This document shows positions 1-5,816 of a stretch of DNA of 7,452 bases, piece by piece; positions within the stretch are counted from its first letter, which is position 1, and each line of letters starts with the position of its first letter. The notes below the pieces were generated by a model. The model saw nothing but the letters and a program-made list of their open reading frames with translations. It had not been told where the DNA came from and searched no databases. This DNA is from a bacterium (lineage in GTDB: Bacteria; Tectomicrobia; Entotheonellia; Entotheonellales; Entotheonellaceae): positions 1 to 7,452 of the forward strand of contig JAPULM010000333.1 of NCBI GenBank assembly GCA_027294925.1, given 5' to 3'. The position numbers were made by a program, and so were the translations under genes.

Positions 1-505
1 CCTGGTTCAACTCTCCCTTCGCATAAAGCTTCACCGGCGGGATGCGCAGACCCTCCTGGTAGACCTCGGTGGTGTTGGCGCCGAAGCCGCCGGGCACGCT
101 GCCCCCCATATCCGGCCAGTGGCCCCGGTTGGCCATCCAGAACAGAAACCGCCCCTCGTGGAAGAAGGGCTTGACCATACCCATGTCCATGAGGTGCGTG
201 CCGCCGGAATAGGGATCGTTGACCAGGAAAACGTCTTCAGGCTGCACCCCGCGGCGTTTCACTTCCTGGATGATCGCCTGGGTGGTAAACTGCATAATGC
301 CGATAAAAATCGGCAAGCCGGTAACGCCTTGTACAATCACGTCGCCGGTCTGGGCATCGTAAAATCCGTTAGCGCGGTCGTGACCTTCGGAAATGGTCGG
401 CGAAAAGGCAGCGCGTTTGAGCGTCAGATCCATCTCTTCGGCGATTTGTTCCAGACCGCCTTTCACCACAGCCAGGGTAATCGGATCAAGTGAGGCAGTA
501 GCCAT
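1..505 (-). CDS. hyuB: Hydantoinase B / 5-oxoprolinase beta-type subunit, N-terminal part (runs off left edge)
   Basis: Partial gene: the ATG is at 505-503 and the frame stays open for 168 codons to the window edge, so the C-terminal part (family members usually exceed 500 residues) is missing. The protein begins MATASLDPITLAVVKGGLEQ. Visible family signatures are NDPYSGGTH at residues 96-104, RGHWPDMGG at 127-135 and EGLRIPPVKL at 151-160, all typical of the HyuB family. With HyuA, this family forms cytoplasmic ATP-dependent enzymes that hydrolyse cyclic amides (N-methylhydantoin, 5-oxoproline and relatives). The start lies 3 bp beyond the hyuA stop, with an AGGAGG site (514-519) inside the end of hyuA, so the two are co-transcribed and probably translationally coupled. 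The substrate cannot be read from the sequence. Confidence 0.93.
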   Translation of the reverse strand, partial: MATASLDPITLAVVKGGLEQIAEEMDLTLKRAAFSPTISEGHDRANGFYDAQTGDVIVQGVTGLPIFIGIMQFTTQAIIQEVKRRGVQPEDVFLVNDPYSGGTHLMDMGMVKPFFHEGRFLFWMANRGHWPDMGGSVPGGFGANTTEVYQEGLRIPPVKLYAKGELNQ

Positions 506-508
506 AAC

Positions 509-2545
509 CTAAACCTCCTGTATGATGAGGTTGCTGTAAGCATCAACCTGAACAGTCATCTCAGGCTCAACAAAGGTGGTGGTATCGTATTGCTCAACTA
601 TCGCCGGACCGACAAACGTACAGCCGATCGGTAGGCGACGGCGCTGGTAGACCGGGCAGGTCACCATGCCAGTGCGTAGATAGACGGAGCGGGCACCACT
701 TGGGACCGCCTCAACTGAGTCTGTCTGAGCCGTAGTAGGCGGCGTCAGCGGCGGGGTGGGACGAATACCAATGACGGTTGTACGCAGGGTGTTAATCTTG
801 ATCGGACGATTGCCCAGCGTATCGCCGTACTGCGCGTGATAGCTCGTTTCAAAGGCAGTAATCAACGCCTCACGGCTCAACGTAGCGCAAGGCAGTGGCG
901 TGCGCACCTCATGAATTTGTCCGTCGTACGCCATATCGGCCTGAAACAACGCCTCCACCCGTTCAATACGAATACCTTCCTCTTGCAACAACGCCTCCCC
1001 TTCTTGCCGCTGTTGTTGAAACAGACCGTGCAACACAGACATATCCAGGTCCTCAACGCGGCTGTTAATGGTTTGTAGGAAATCGTGACGTGCATCGGCC
1101 ATGATACAACCCAGAGCCGAGGTTAAGCCGGGATAGTAGGGCACGATAACTTTACTGAGGCCGAGTTCCCGTAGTAAGGCGCTGGCATGCAAGGGACCAC
1201 CGCCGCCAAACGCCACCAGCACGAAATCGCGCGGATCATGGCCACGTTCAACCGAGATCATGCGGATGCTGCCGGCCATTTTGGCGTTTGCCACTTCCAC
1301 AATCGCCCGCGCCGCATCCAGGGTCGACAAATTTAAAGAATCGCCAATGTGCGTCTGCACCGCCTGTTCGGCCTGACTCGCATCTAGACGCCAATCGTCA
1401 TCGCTGCCCAGGGGCGCGGTGGGATTGATACACCCTAACAACAAGTTGGCGTCCGTCACGGTAGGCAACTGCCCCCCACGGCCATAACATGCCGGCCCCG
1501 GATCGGCGCCGGCGCTCTGCGGGCCAATCTGCAACAGGCCGCCGCGATCAATCCAGGCAATGCTACCGCCCCCAGCGCCCACCGTGGTGATGTCAAGCAT
1601 GGGGACACGAACAGGAATACCATAACCCAGCTCAATCTCACTCGTGGTCGACGGTTGTCCCGCCGCCACTAGGGCAATATCAAGGCTGGTGCCACCCATG
1701 TCGCAGGTAATAACATTGCGATAGCCGGCGTGCTCGGCAATCGCCTTGGCCGCGATTACCCCGGCGGCAGGGCCGGACAATATCGTATTGACCGAGAAAC
1801 GGCGTGAGACCTCAAGCGACATGACGCCGCCATTGGACTGAATCAATAGAATATCGCGCTGGTATCCCTTAGCCTGCAGCTGCTCGGACAACGAGCGCAG
1901 ATAACGATCGATTAAGGGCTGTACGTAAGCACTGGCAGCAGCAGTGCTAGTACGCTCGAACTCCCGAAATTCCGGCAACACCTCCGAACCCAGGACAATA
2001 TAGGGATTGGGCCACACCCGTTCGAGGGCCTCACGAGTGCGCTGTTCGTTAGTCGGGTTGGCATAGGCGTGCAGGTAACTCACCACCACGGCTTCAACCC
2101 CTTCGGCAAGCAATACTCGAGCTTGACGTTCAACCTCTTGCTGGTCAACAGCATGCAAGATATTGCCTTGATAATCGGTGCGCTCGGTAATTTCGAGACG
2201 CAAGTGACGCGGAATCAGCGGTTCAAATTGACCTTTCAAGCCATAGGTGTCCGGTCGATCCCGACGCCGCAGTTCCAGGATATCGCGAAACCCGGCGGTG
2301 GTGAGCAGACCACACACAGCACCACGGCGCTCCAGAACGGCATTGGTCGCCACCGTGGTGCCGTGCACGATAATCTGCAACGCCTGCAGCGGCACCTCCA
2401 GGGTTGCCAGCCCATGCAGCAGTCCCTGCGATTGGTCCGCCGGTGTCGAGGGGACTTTGGCCGTGCTTACCGTTCCGTTCGTTTCATCAAGCAATACCAA
2501 ATCGGTAAAGGTGCCACCCACATCGATGCCGACAATATATGTCAT
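509..2545 (-). CDS. hyuA: Hydantoinase A / 5-oxoprolinase alpha-type ATPase subunit
   Basis: Complete 678-residue protein, close to the usual length of about 680-700 for stand-alone HyuA. Domains in order: Hydant_A_N at about 3-180, with the actin-like phosphate motif GIDVGGTFTD (6-15) and HGTTVATNAV (61-70); the Hydantoinase_A core at about 200-490, with SNGG (237-240), LSGPAAGV (256-263), the second phosphate motif CDMGGTSLD (281-289), GAGGGS (323-328), GADPGPACYGRGG (346-358) and AFGGGGPLHA (445-454); and a C-terminal domain at about 505-675. The family uses ATP to phosphorylate and open a lactam or hydantoin ring together with HyuB. All nucleotide-binding motifs look intact. The ATG at 2545 has AGGAAG (2552-2557) 6 nt upstream. 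It is the first gene of an operon with hyuB and diverges from the deacetylase gene. N-methylhydantoinase and 5-oxoprolinase cannot be told apart from sequence alone. Confidence 0.96.
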   Translation of the reverse strand: MTYIVGIDVGGTFTDLVLLDETNGTVSTAKVPSTPADQSQGLLHGLATLEVPLQALQIIVHGTTVATNAVLERRGAVCGLLTTAGFRDILELRRRDRPDTYGLKGQFEPLIPRHLRLEITERTDYQGNILHAVDQQEVERQARVLLAEGVEAVVVSYLHAYANPTNEQRTREALERVWPNPYIVLGSEVLPEFREFERTSTAAASAYVQPLIDRYLRSLSEQLQAKGYQRDILLIQSNGGVMSLEVSRRFSVNTILSGPAAGVIAAKAIAEHAGYRNVITCDMGGTSLDIALVAAGQPSTTSEIELGYGIPVRVPMLDITTVGAGGGSIAWIDRGGLLQIGPQSAGADPGPACYGRGGQLPTVTDANLLLGCINPTAPLGSDDDWRLDASQAEQAVQTHIGDSLNLSTLDAARAIVEVANAKMAGSIRMISVERGHDPRDFVLVAFGGGGPLHASALLRELGLSKVIVPYYPGLTSALGCIMADARHDFLQTINSRVEDLDMSVLHGLFQQQRQEGEALLQEEGIRIERVEALFQADMAYDGQIHEVRTPLPCATLSREALITAFETSYHAQYGDTLGNRPIKINTLRTTVIGIRPTPPLTPPTTAQTDSVEAVPSGARSVYLRTGMVTCPVYQRRRLPIGCTFVGPAIVEQYDTTTFVEPEMTVQVDAYSNLIIQEV
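514..519 (-). promoter_or_regulatory. Shine-Dalgarno site of hyuB inside the hyuA 3' end
   Basis: Minus-strand AGGAGG lies 8 nt before the hyuB ATG (505) and overlaps the last codons of hyuA, whose TAG stop is at 511-509. It fixes the hyuB start and implies translational coupling of the two subunits. Confidence 0.85.
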
Positions 2546-2677
2546 GCGCGTCTTCCTGTTGAGGCTTGGCGGATGCGTGTTGCCTTATTAGACAGACAGA
2601 GGACCACTCGTACACAACGGCGGCAGTCCTGTCCTGGTTTAGGCACGACGCAGCGCTAGCAATAGCCAAACAAACGC

Positions 2678-2696
2678 CCCCGCCAAACTGGCGGGG
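2678..2696. repeat. Perfect inverted repeat (8-bp stem, 3-nt loop)
   Basis: CCCCGCCA, loop AAC, then TGGCGGGG. It is a strong hairpin but sits between divergent genes, not after one. On the minus strand it is followed by a T-rich but interrupted stretch (CGTTTGTTTGG), so it could be an attenuator in a long hyuA leader. It could equally be an operator. No true T-tract is seen. Confidence 0.5.
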
Positions 2697-2730
2697 TAAT
2701 TGCGGTACGCAGTACTAGCATACGCAACGT

Positions 2731-2751
2731 CAAGGGGCATCTCAAGGGGCA
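2731..2751 (+). repeat. Short direct repeat CAAGGGGCA x2, 12-bp period
   Basis: Identical 9-mers at 2731-2739 and 2743-2751, about 140 bp upstream of the deacetylase start. The near-helical spacing suggests a possible protein-binding site; chance is not excluded. Confidence 0.35.
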
Positions 2752-2873
2752 ATTTGGGCCAACAAACCGACCGGGCTAGAAGAAGTATGGTATGCTATGC
2801 CAAATCGTCTCGTAGGGAAGCGTTGCCCGATTCATAAGTCTTGTCCCTACTACTGTTCATTCTGCGTCGAAAC

Positions 2874-2878
2874 AGGAG
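2874..2878 (+). promoter_or_regulatory. Shine-Dalgarno site of the deacetylase-like gene
   Basis: AGGAG, 6 nt before ATG 2885. It favours this ATG over the overlapping out-of-frame ATG at 2880. Confidence 0.8.
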
Positions 2879-2884
2879 CATGTC

Positions 2885-3763
2885 ATGACCAATCCTCGTG
2901 CGCAATACGTACCGATTTTCCAGCGCCAACCGCTGCGCTTGCCCAACAACGCGCGGGTAGCCGTATGGCCGGTGATTAATGTCGAGGAATGGGACATCAA
3001 AGAACCCATGGCTCGTACCGTCCTAGCAACCCCACAGGGCGTCACCGTCATTCCTGACATCGCCAATTATGGCTGGTTCGACTACGGACTGCGGGTTGGG
3101 TTCTGGCGTTTTAAGCAGGTCTTGGACCGGCATGGTATTCGCGCCACGGTGAGCCTCAACGCGTCAGTGTGTCACAGTTACCCGCAGATTGTCGAAGAAA
3201 GTCTAAAATCCGGCTGGGAAATGCTGGGGCATGGCTTCATCCAGCGCGCCATCAATACTGAGCCGGATGAACGGGCGGTCATTCAGCGCACCATCCGTAC
3301 CATTAAGGAATTTACCGGCACGGCGCCACGTGGCTGGATGGGACCCGGTCTGGCTGAGACCTTCGACACCCCTGACATCCTCGCCGAGGAAGGCATCGAG
3401 TACGTCTGCGACTGGTGCAATGACGATCAGCCGTATGTGATGAATGTCAAGAGCGGCCGTCTAGTCTCCATTCCTTACACCTTGGAGGTCAACGACATCC
3501 CGATTTATCTGATCCAGCACCATCGCTCCCCGGAGATTTTCGAGCGCGCCCGAGACCAGTTCGACACCCTCTACCGCGAGGGCGCCGAGAGCGCTCGCGT
3601 TATGGCCATCTCGACGCATCCCTACATCACCGGCGTGCCACACCGCATCAAATATTATGACATGATTTTTGACTATATTCGCCAGTTCGAAGGGGTCGTC
3701 TTTATGACCGGCAGCGAGATCCTCGACTGGTACAACTCGGTTGAAAACTCGGACTCGACGTAG
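2885..3763 (+). CDS. Polysaccharide deacetylase-family hydrolase, PuuE (allantoinase)-like
   Basis: A 292-residue protein with no signal peptide or membrane segment, so cytoplasmic. It fits the NodB/CE4 fold in its PuuE-like branch. Landmarks: VAVWPVINVEEW (25-36), where N-x-E-E replaces the usual TFDD metal motif as in PuuE-type enzymes; a helix then RATVSLNASV (86-95) as a core strand; GHG (115-117) with likely ligand H116; GWMGPGLAET (150-159); CNDDQPY (178-184); and STHPYITGVPHR (243-254) with likely catalytic or ligand H245. PuuE enzymes open the hydantoin ring of allantoin, while other family members act on N-acetyl sugars or imides, so the substrate is uncertain. The start at 2885 has AGGAG (2874-2878) 6 nt upstream. 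It is divergent from hyuAB, whose products also act on cyclic amides, which supports a shared catabolic role by inference. The stop is TAG. Confidence 0.9.
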   Translation: MTNPRAQYVPIFQRQPLRLPNNARVAVWPVINVEEWDIKEPMARTVLATPQGVTVIPDIANYGWFDYGLRVGFWRFKQVLDRHGIRATVSLNASVCHSYPQIVEESLKSGWEMLGHGFIQRAINTEPDERAVIQRTIRTIKEFTGTAPRGWMGPGLAETFDTPDILAEEGIEYVCDWCNDDQPYVMNVKSGRLVSIPYTLEVNDIPIYLIQHHRSPEIFERARDQFDTLYREGAESARVMAISTHPYITGVPHRIKYYDMIFDYIRQFEGVVFMTGSEILDWYNSVENSDST

Positions 3764-3900
3764 CATGCTTCTCCCCAGGCATCATTGACGAGGCTTCGCG
3801 GCAAGCTGCCAAGCAAGGTATCTATGCCGACCCACTGTCCGCCTACGCCATCGATTCCTGGCCGGCGCCCTACAAGCCTGATACCGCCAGCACTACTGCG
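3745..3900 (+). pseudogene. Possible coding remnant in the convergent gap (weak)
   Basis: After the deacetylase stop, the +1-shifted plus frame reads protein-like (for example GIIDEASRQAAKQGIYAD, then YAIDSWPAPYKPD) with no stop. It has no start codon or ribosome site, and further right it runs antisense into the rhodanese gene. It could be the eroded tail of a former gene or simply chance. I do not recognise a family. The same gap contains an imperfect stem-loop (3793-3814) with no T-tract, so no clear terminator is visible for either converging gene. Confidence 0.2.
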
Positions 3901-4759
3901 GTGAACGCGCCTTTAGGGCGTCCAGATCATCCTTCGGATTATCGTCATCCTGTTGCCACTCGGCCCAGGAACCATCATACATCGCCACATTGTCATAACC
4001 GTGTAAATACAATGCCATTGCCACACCTGCGGCAGAGACGCCGCCGCCTCACGTGGCCACCAGGTGCGGCGCCTGATCGGCGCCAATGGCTGCCAGATAA
4101 GCATCGAGTTCAGCTTCCGCAATAAGCGTCTGGTAGGTTTCTTGCGGCGCAAAGACGGTCGTACTGGGGAGCCAGAAAGCGCTTTTGACCGTACCGCCCC
4201 CCTCCTGTAAACTGGCTGCACGCCGGGTCTCTATAATCAGGCTATGCGGATCATCAATCGCTGCCCGCACTTGCGCCCGAGAAGCACGCATGTGCGGCCG
4301 CAGCCCCGCTACAAACGTTTTGGCAGGTGGTTGTTCAACCGCTGTCGTGCAGGCTCCCCCTGCCGCTTGCCAGGCCGCCGCGCCGCCATCCAGCACATAG
4401 ACACGATCATGACCATAATAACGCAGCGCCCACCAGATACGAGCCGCCCAGATGACATTACCCAGGTCATAGACAACGACCGTGGTATCCGCGTCAACGC
4501 CAAGCTGCCCCATTTTGTCGGCAAACGCTTCGCGGCCAAGCAGCAGATTCGGCACTGGCGGGGTATTGACGGACAAATCGTTGCGCCAGTGTACAAAAAC
4601 GGCACCCGGGATATGTCCATTGGCATACATCTCCTCGCCTTGCAGCACTTCGTTTGGATATGCGTAGCGGGCATCAATAATTCGTAAATTGTCGTCGGCC
4701 AGATGATCCGCTAGCCACTCCACGCTGACAAAGACCTGCCGATCAGATCGACGTGGCAT
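3893..4759 (-). CDS. Two-domain sulfurtransferase (rhodanese/MST type), predicted selenoprotein with TGA-encoded Sec237
   Basis: Reads as 288 codons from ATG 4759 to TAG 3895-3893 if the in-frame TGA (4051-4049, codon 237) is decoded. The N-terminal rhodanese domain (about 9-135) has GHIPGAVFVHW (48-58), VVVYDLGN with D98 in the Cys position (the usual inactive first domain), AARIWWALRYYGH (105-117) and VLDGGAAAW (122-130). The C-terminal domain (about 155-270) has IIETRR (175-180, R179 aligning with the conserved active-site Arg), then HLVAT-U-GGGVSAAG and YLHGYDNVAMYDGSWAEW (251-268). The family consensus at this point is Y/T-C-G-S/G-G-V-T/S-A, so the TGA stands exactly where the catalytic Cys belongs. 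Length matches normal TST/MST proteins (about 280). Known family role: transfer of sulfane sulfur from thiosulfate or 3-mercaptopyruvate. AAAGGAG (4766-4772) lies 6 nt before the ATG. Alternatives: a nonsense mutation making a pseudogene, or a base error. An ordinary caller would stop at 4049 and lose the active site. Confidence 0.8.
4014..4048 (-). promoter_or_regulatory. Candidate bacterial SECIS hairpin just after the TGA
   Basis: Drawn by hand on the minus-strand RNA: TGCC (4034-4031) pairs with GGCA (4022-4019) around an 8-nt loop GCAGGTGT that starts with G. Below a 2x2 internal loop, GTC (4039-4037) pairs with GGC (4016-4014), including one G-U pair. The loop begins 18 nt after the TGA, within the spacing usual for bacterial SECIS elements. 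A competing 5-bp hairpin, GCGGC (4044-4040) with GCCGC (4033-4029), has loop GUCUCU but lies only 9 nt from the TGA. No folding energy was computed. Confidence 0.4.
4049..4051 (-). other. In-frame TGA at the catalytic Cys codon (predicted selenocysteine codon)
   Basis: The codon context reads Val-Ala-Thr-TGA-Gly-Gly-Gly-Val-Ser-Ala. Downstream, 51 sense codons remain in the same frame and encode the conserved C-terminal rhodanese sequence up to a TAG. One base separates TGA from the Cys codons TGC/TGT. Confidence 0.75.
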
Positions 4760-4765
4760 GAGACG

Positions 4766-4772
4766 CTCCTTT
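4766..4772 (-). promoter_or_regulatory. Shine-Dalgarno site of the sulfurtransferase gene
   Basis: Minus-strand AAAGGAG, 6 nt before ATG 4759; it fixes the start. Confidence 0.85.
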
Positions 4773-4797
4773 ATCCAGTCAAGTTGTTAAACGCTCC

Positions 4798-4826
4798 GTT
4801 TTACAGGCTTGTACATAACGTGTCAT
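4798..4826 (-). promoter_or_regulatory. Candidate sigma70-type promoter of the sulfurtransferase gene
   Basis: Minus-strand -35 ATGACA (4826-4821, 5 of 6 consensus bases), 17-bp spacer, -10 TAAAAC (4803-4798, 4 of 6). Transcription would start near 4791, giving a leader of about 30 nt that contains the ribosome site. The TGCAAC boxes lie just upstream, as expected for an activator or regulator site. Confidence 0.4.
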
Positions 4827-4840
4827 ACCTGTAACACAAA

Positions 4841-4922
4841 TGCAACACAGGGTTGCAAAAAGCAGGGCCGGCCACGCAACTAAATAGGGCGTTCGGATCA
4901 GGTTGCACTCGACGAGGTTGCA
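4841..4922 (-). repeat. Cluster of TGCAAC boxes upstream of the sulfurtransferase gene
   Basis: TGCAAC (4841-4846) and GTTGCA (4852-4857) form a perfect 6-bp inverted repeat with a 5-nt spacer. Two further copies, TGCAACCT on the minus strand, lie at 4907-4900 and 4922-4915, 15 bp apart. Four half-sites in 82 bp, starting about 15 bp upstream of the candidate -35, suggest a regulator-binding region. The factor is unknown. Confidence 0.45.
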
Positions 4923-4991
4923 TAGGATGAGAGATAGGGCGTAAAAAGGAGCGCGTAAAAGATGCGGACCAAGATTGACAAAATCGCAGTT

Positions 4992-5651
4992 CTAACTGGC
5001 TTTCAGATAACGTATCAAAGCTGTCTCTAAAGCTTGTCTATGGCAAAAGTCAACATCAATCGATTGCTTGTCAACGTGCTTGACAAGAACCGTTTTTCCG
5101 ATTTCTGACCCTTCCCTATTATCTAATACGAAATCGATTTTTAGAAACTCGCCGACTCGAATCGTATGATAACTAAGAGCGTTGAACGTAAGCCCGGTTA
5201 AGGACAGTTGTTTTATATGAAAGACCCCAAACTCTTTTGCAACAGATATGACCAATTTTGTATAAAGACCCGGGAGTTTTACCGCCTTTTTGGCACCATC
5301 ATCGTTGTCGGGTATGAGCCGGAATTTACACCCACAGCTACAGCGGGCTTTCGGAGGTTTAAGGGATTTGGCTAGGATTGAAGCATTGATGTGTTTGCGG
5401 GTCCGGCACTGCGGACAGGTGACGGCGACTTTTTTCTCAACGCTGTCGAGTAGGAGCCGGAATTCGCACCCACAGCTACAGCGCACTTTCGGAGGTTTAA
5501 GGGATTTGGGTAGGCGCGAAGCTCTGACACATTTAGGGGTCTGACACTGAGGACAGGTAAGGATGATTTTATCATCATTGCCCAGGGAAACACGTAGGAT
5601 TTGTGTAATCGGTTTCATGATTTGCACCGTGAGTATCGGTAGGTACCCCAC
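4992..5651 (-). CDS. Tandem zinc-ribbon plus PilZ-like domain protein
   Basis: 219 residues from GTG 5651, or 208 from ATG 5618 (residue 12). The ATG starts MKPITQ and may be the true start; neither has a strong ribosome site, the only purine run (near 5667-5673) being about 15 nt before the GTG. Two zinc-ribbon-like units follow: C33-x2-C36 with C58, C60, C62, and C79-x2-C82 with C104, C106, C108, at 46-residue spacing. The C-terminal part (about 121-215) resembles PilZ: QLSLTG (148-153) sits where the D/N-x-S-x-x-G motif belongs, with VGEFLKIDF and a late beta-barrel pattern, but no RxxxR is seen ahead of it. PilZ domains usually bind cyclic di-GMP; here binding is doubtful. No membrane segment, so a soluble protein. 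By eye the gene is more AT-rich than its neighbours. Function is unknown; a signalling or adaptor role is an inference. Confidence 0.8.
   Translation of the reverse strand: MGYLPILTVQIMKPITQILRVSLGNDDKIILTCPQCQTPKCVRASRLPKSLKPPKVRCSCGCEFRLLLDSVEKKVAVTCPQCRTRKHINASILAKSLKPPKARCSCGCKFRLIPDNDDGAKKAVKLPGLYTKLVISVAKEFGVFHIKQLSLTGLTFNALSYHTIRVGEFLKIDFVLDNREGSEIGKTVLVKHVDKQSIDVDFCHRQALETALIRYLKAS
5307..5570 (-). repeat. Tandem 138-bp duplication encoding the two zinc ribbons
   Basis: Copies begin at 5307 and 5445 on the plus strand, a period of 138 bp (46 codons). They share an exact 24-bp block (about 5348-5371 versus 5486-5509) and long near-identical stretches around it, including the CCCACAGCTACAGCG block. 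This is an in-frame internal duplication still clear at DNA level. Confidence 0.85.
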
Positions 5652-5816
5652 GCTACATATCGGCGATCCCCCTCATAATCTTTGAATAAATGTAACAACG
5701 GTCGCACAATGGTCAGCCACAATCAGCTGTCTTGTTATAAAAGGGTTGCAGCCGGCGAATGTGGAATGGCACCTAAACCGCACCACACCCGCCGGGGCAG
5801 ACCAGAACAGACAAAC
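5652..5816 (-). other. Intergenic gap between the CoA-transferase and the PilZ-like gene
   Basis: 165 bp that should carry the CoA-transferase terminator and the PilZ-like gene's promoter. I see AT-rich stretches near 5680-5695 and 5735-5745 that could be -10 elements, but no paired promoter or hairpin with T-tract I would stand behind. A lone GGGTTGCA at 5744-5750 resembles the boxes at 4841-4922. Confidence 0.35.

Larger units (their letters stand above)
2546..2884. other. Divergent intergenic region between hyuA and the deacetylase gene
   Basis: These 339 bp must hold promoters for hyuA (leftward) and the deacetylase (rightward). I see a perfect 8-bp hairpin (2678-2696), TACGCA repeated at 2706-2711 and 2721-2726, and CAAGGGGCA repeated at 2731-2739 and 2743-2751. 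Minus-strand TAATAA near 2580 and plus-strand TATGGT/TATGCT (2786-2796) could be -10 elements, but neither has a convincing -35 partner at 16-18 bp. No credible gene is present; the short frames here have no ribosome site or conserved content. Confidence 0.6.

Noticed and set aside
119..493. Plus-strand open frame of 124 codons
   Set aside because: It is antisense to hyuB, whose minus-strand frame carries clear family motifs; the plus-frame translation has no recognisable content.
2069..2659. Plus-strand open frame of 196 codons
   Set aside because: Shadow of hyuA on the opposite strand; no ribosome site or domain.
3793..3814. Stem-loop between the converging genes as a terminator
   Set aside because: Imperfect stem with a 3-nt bulge on one side and no T-tract on either strand.
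3913..4221. Minus-strand open frame of 102 codons over the sulfurtransferase 3' end
   Set aside because: It is in a different frame from the conserved rhodanese sequence. The family signature continues in the original frame across the TGA, so no frameshift is needed.
4244..4687. Plus-strand open frame of 147 codons
   Set aside because: Antisense to the sulfurtransferase, low-complexity Arg-rich translation, no ribosome site.
4866..4873. GGCCGGCC palindrome
   Set aside because: A simple 8-bp GC palindrome with no supporting context; likely chance.
5307..5570. The 138-bp repeat as a possible CRISPR or mobile repeat
   Set aside because: Only two adjacent copies, in frame with period 46 codons and encoding zinc ribbons, so it is an internal gene duplication.
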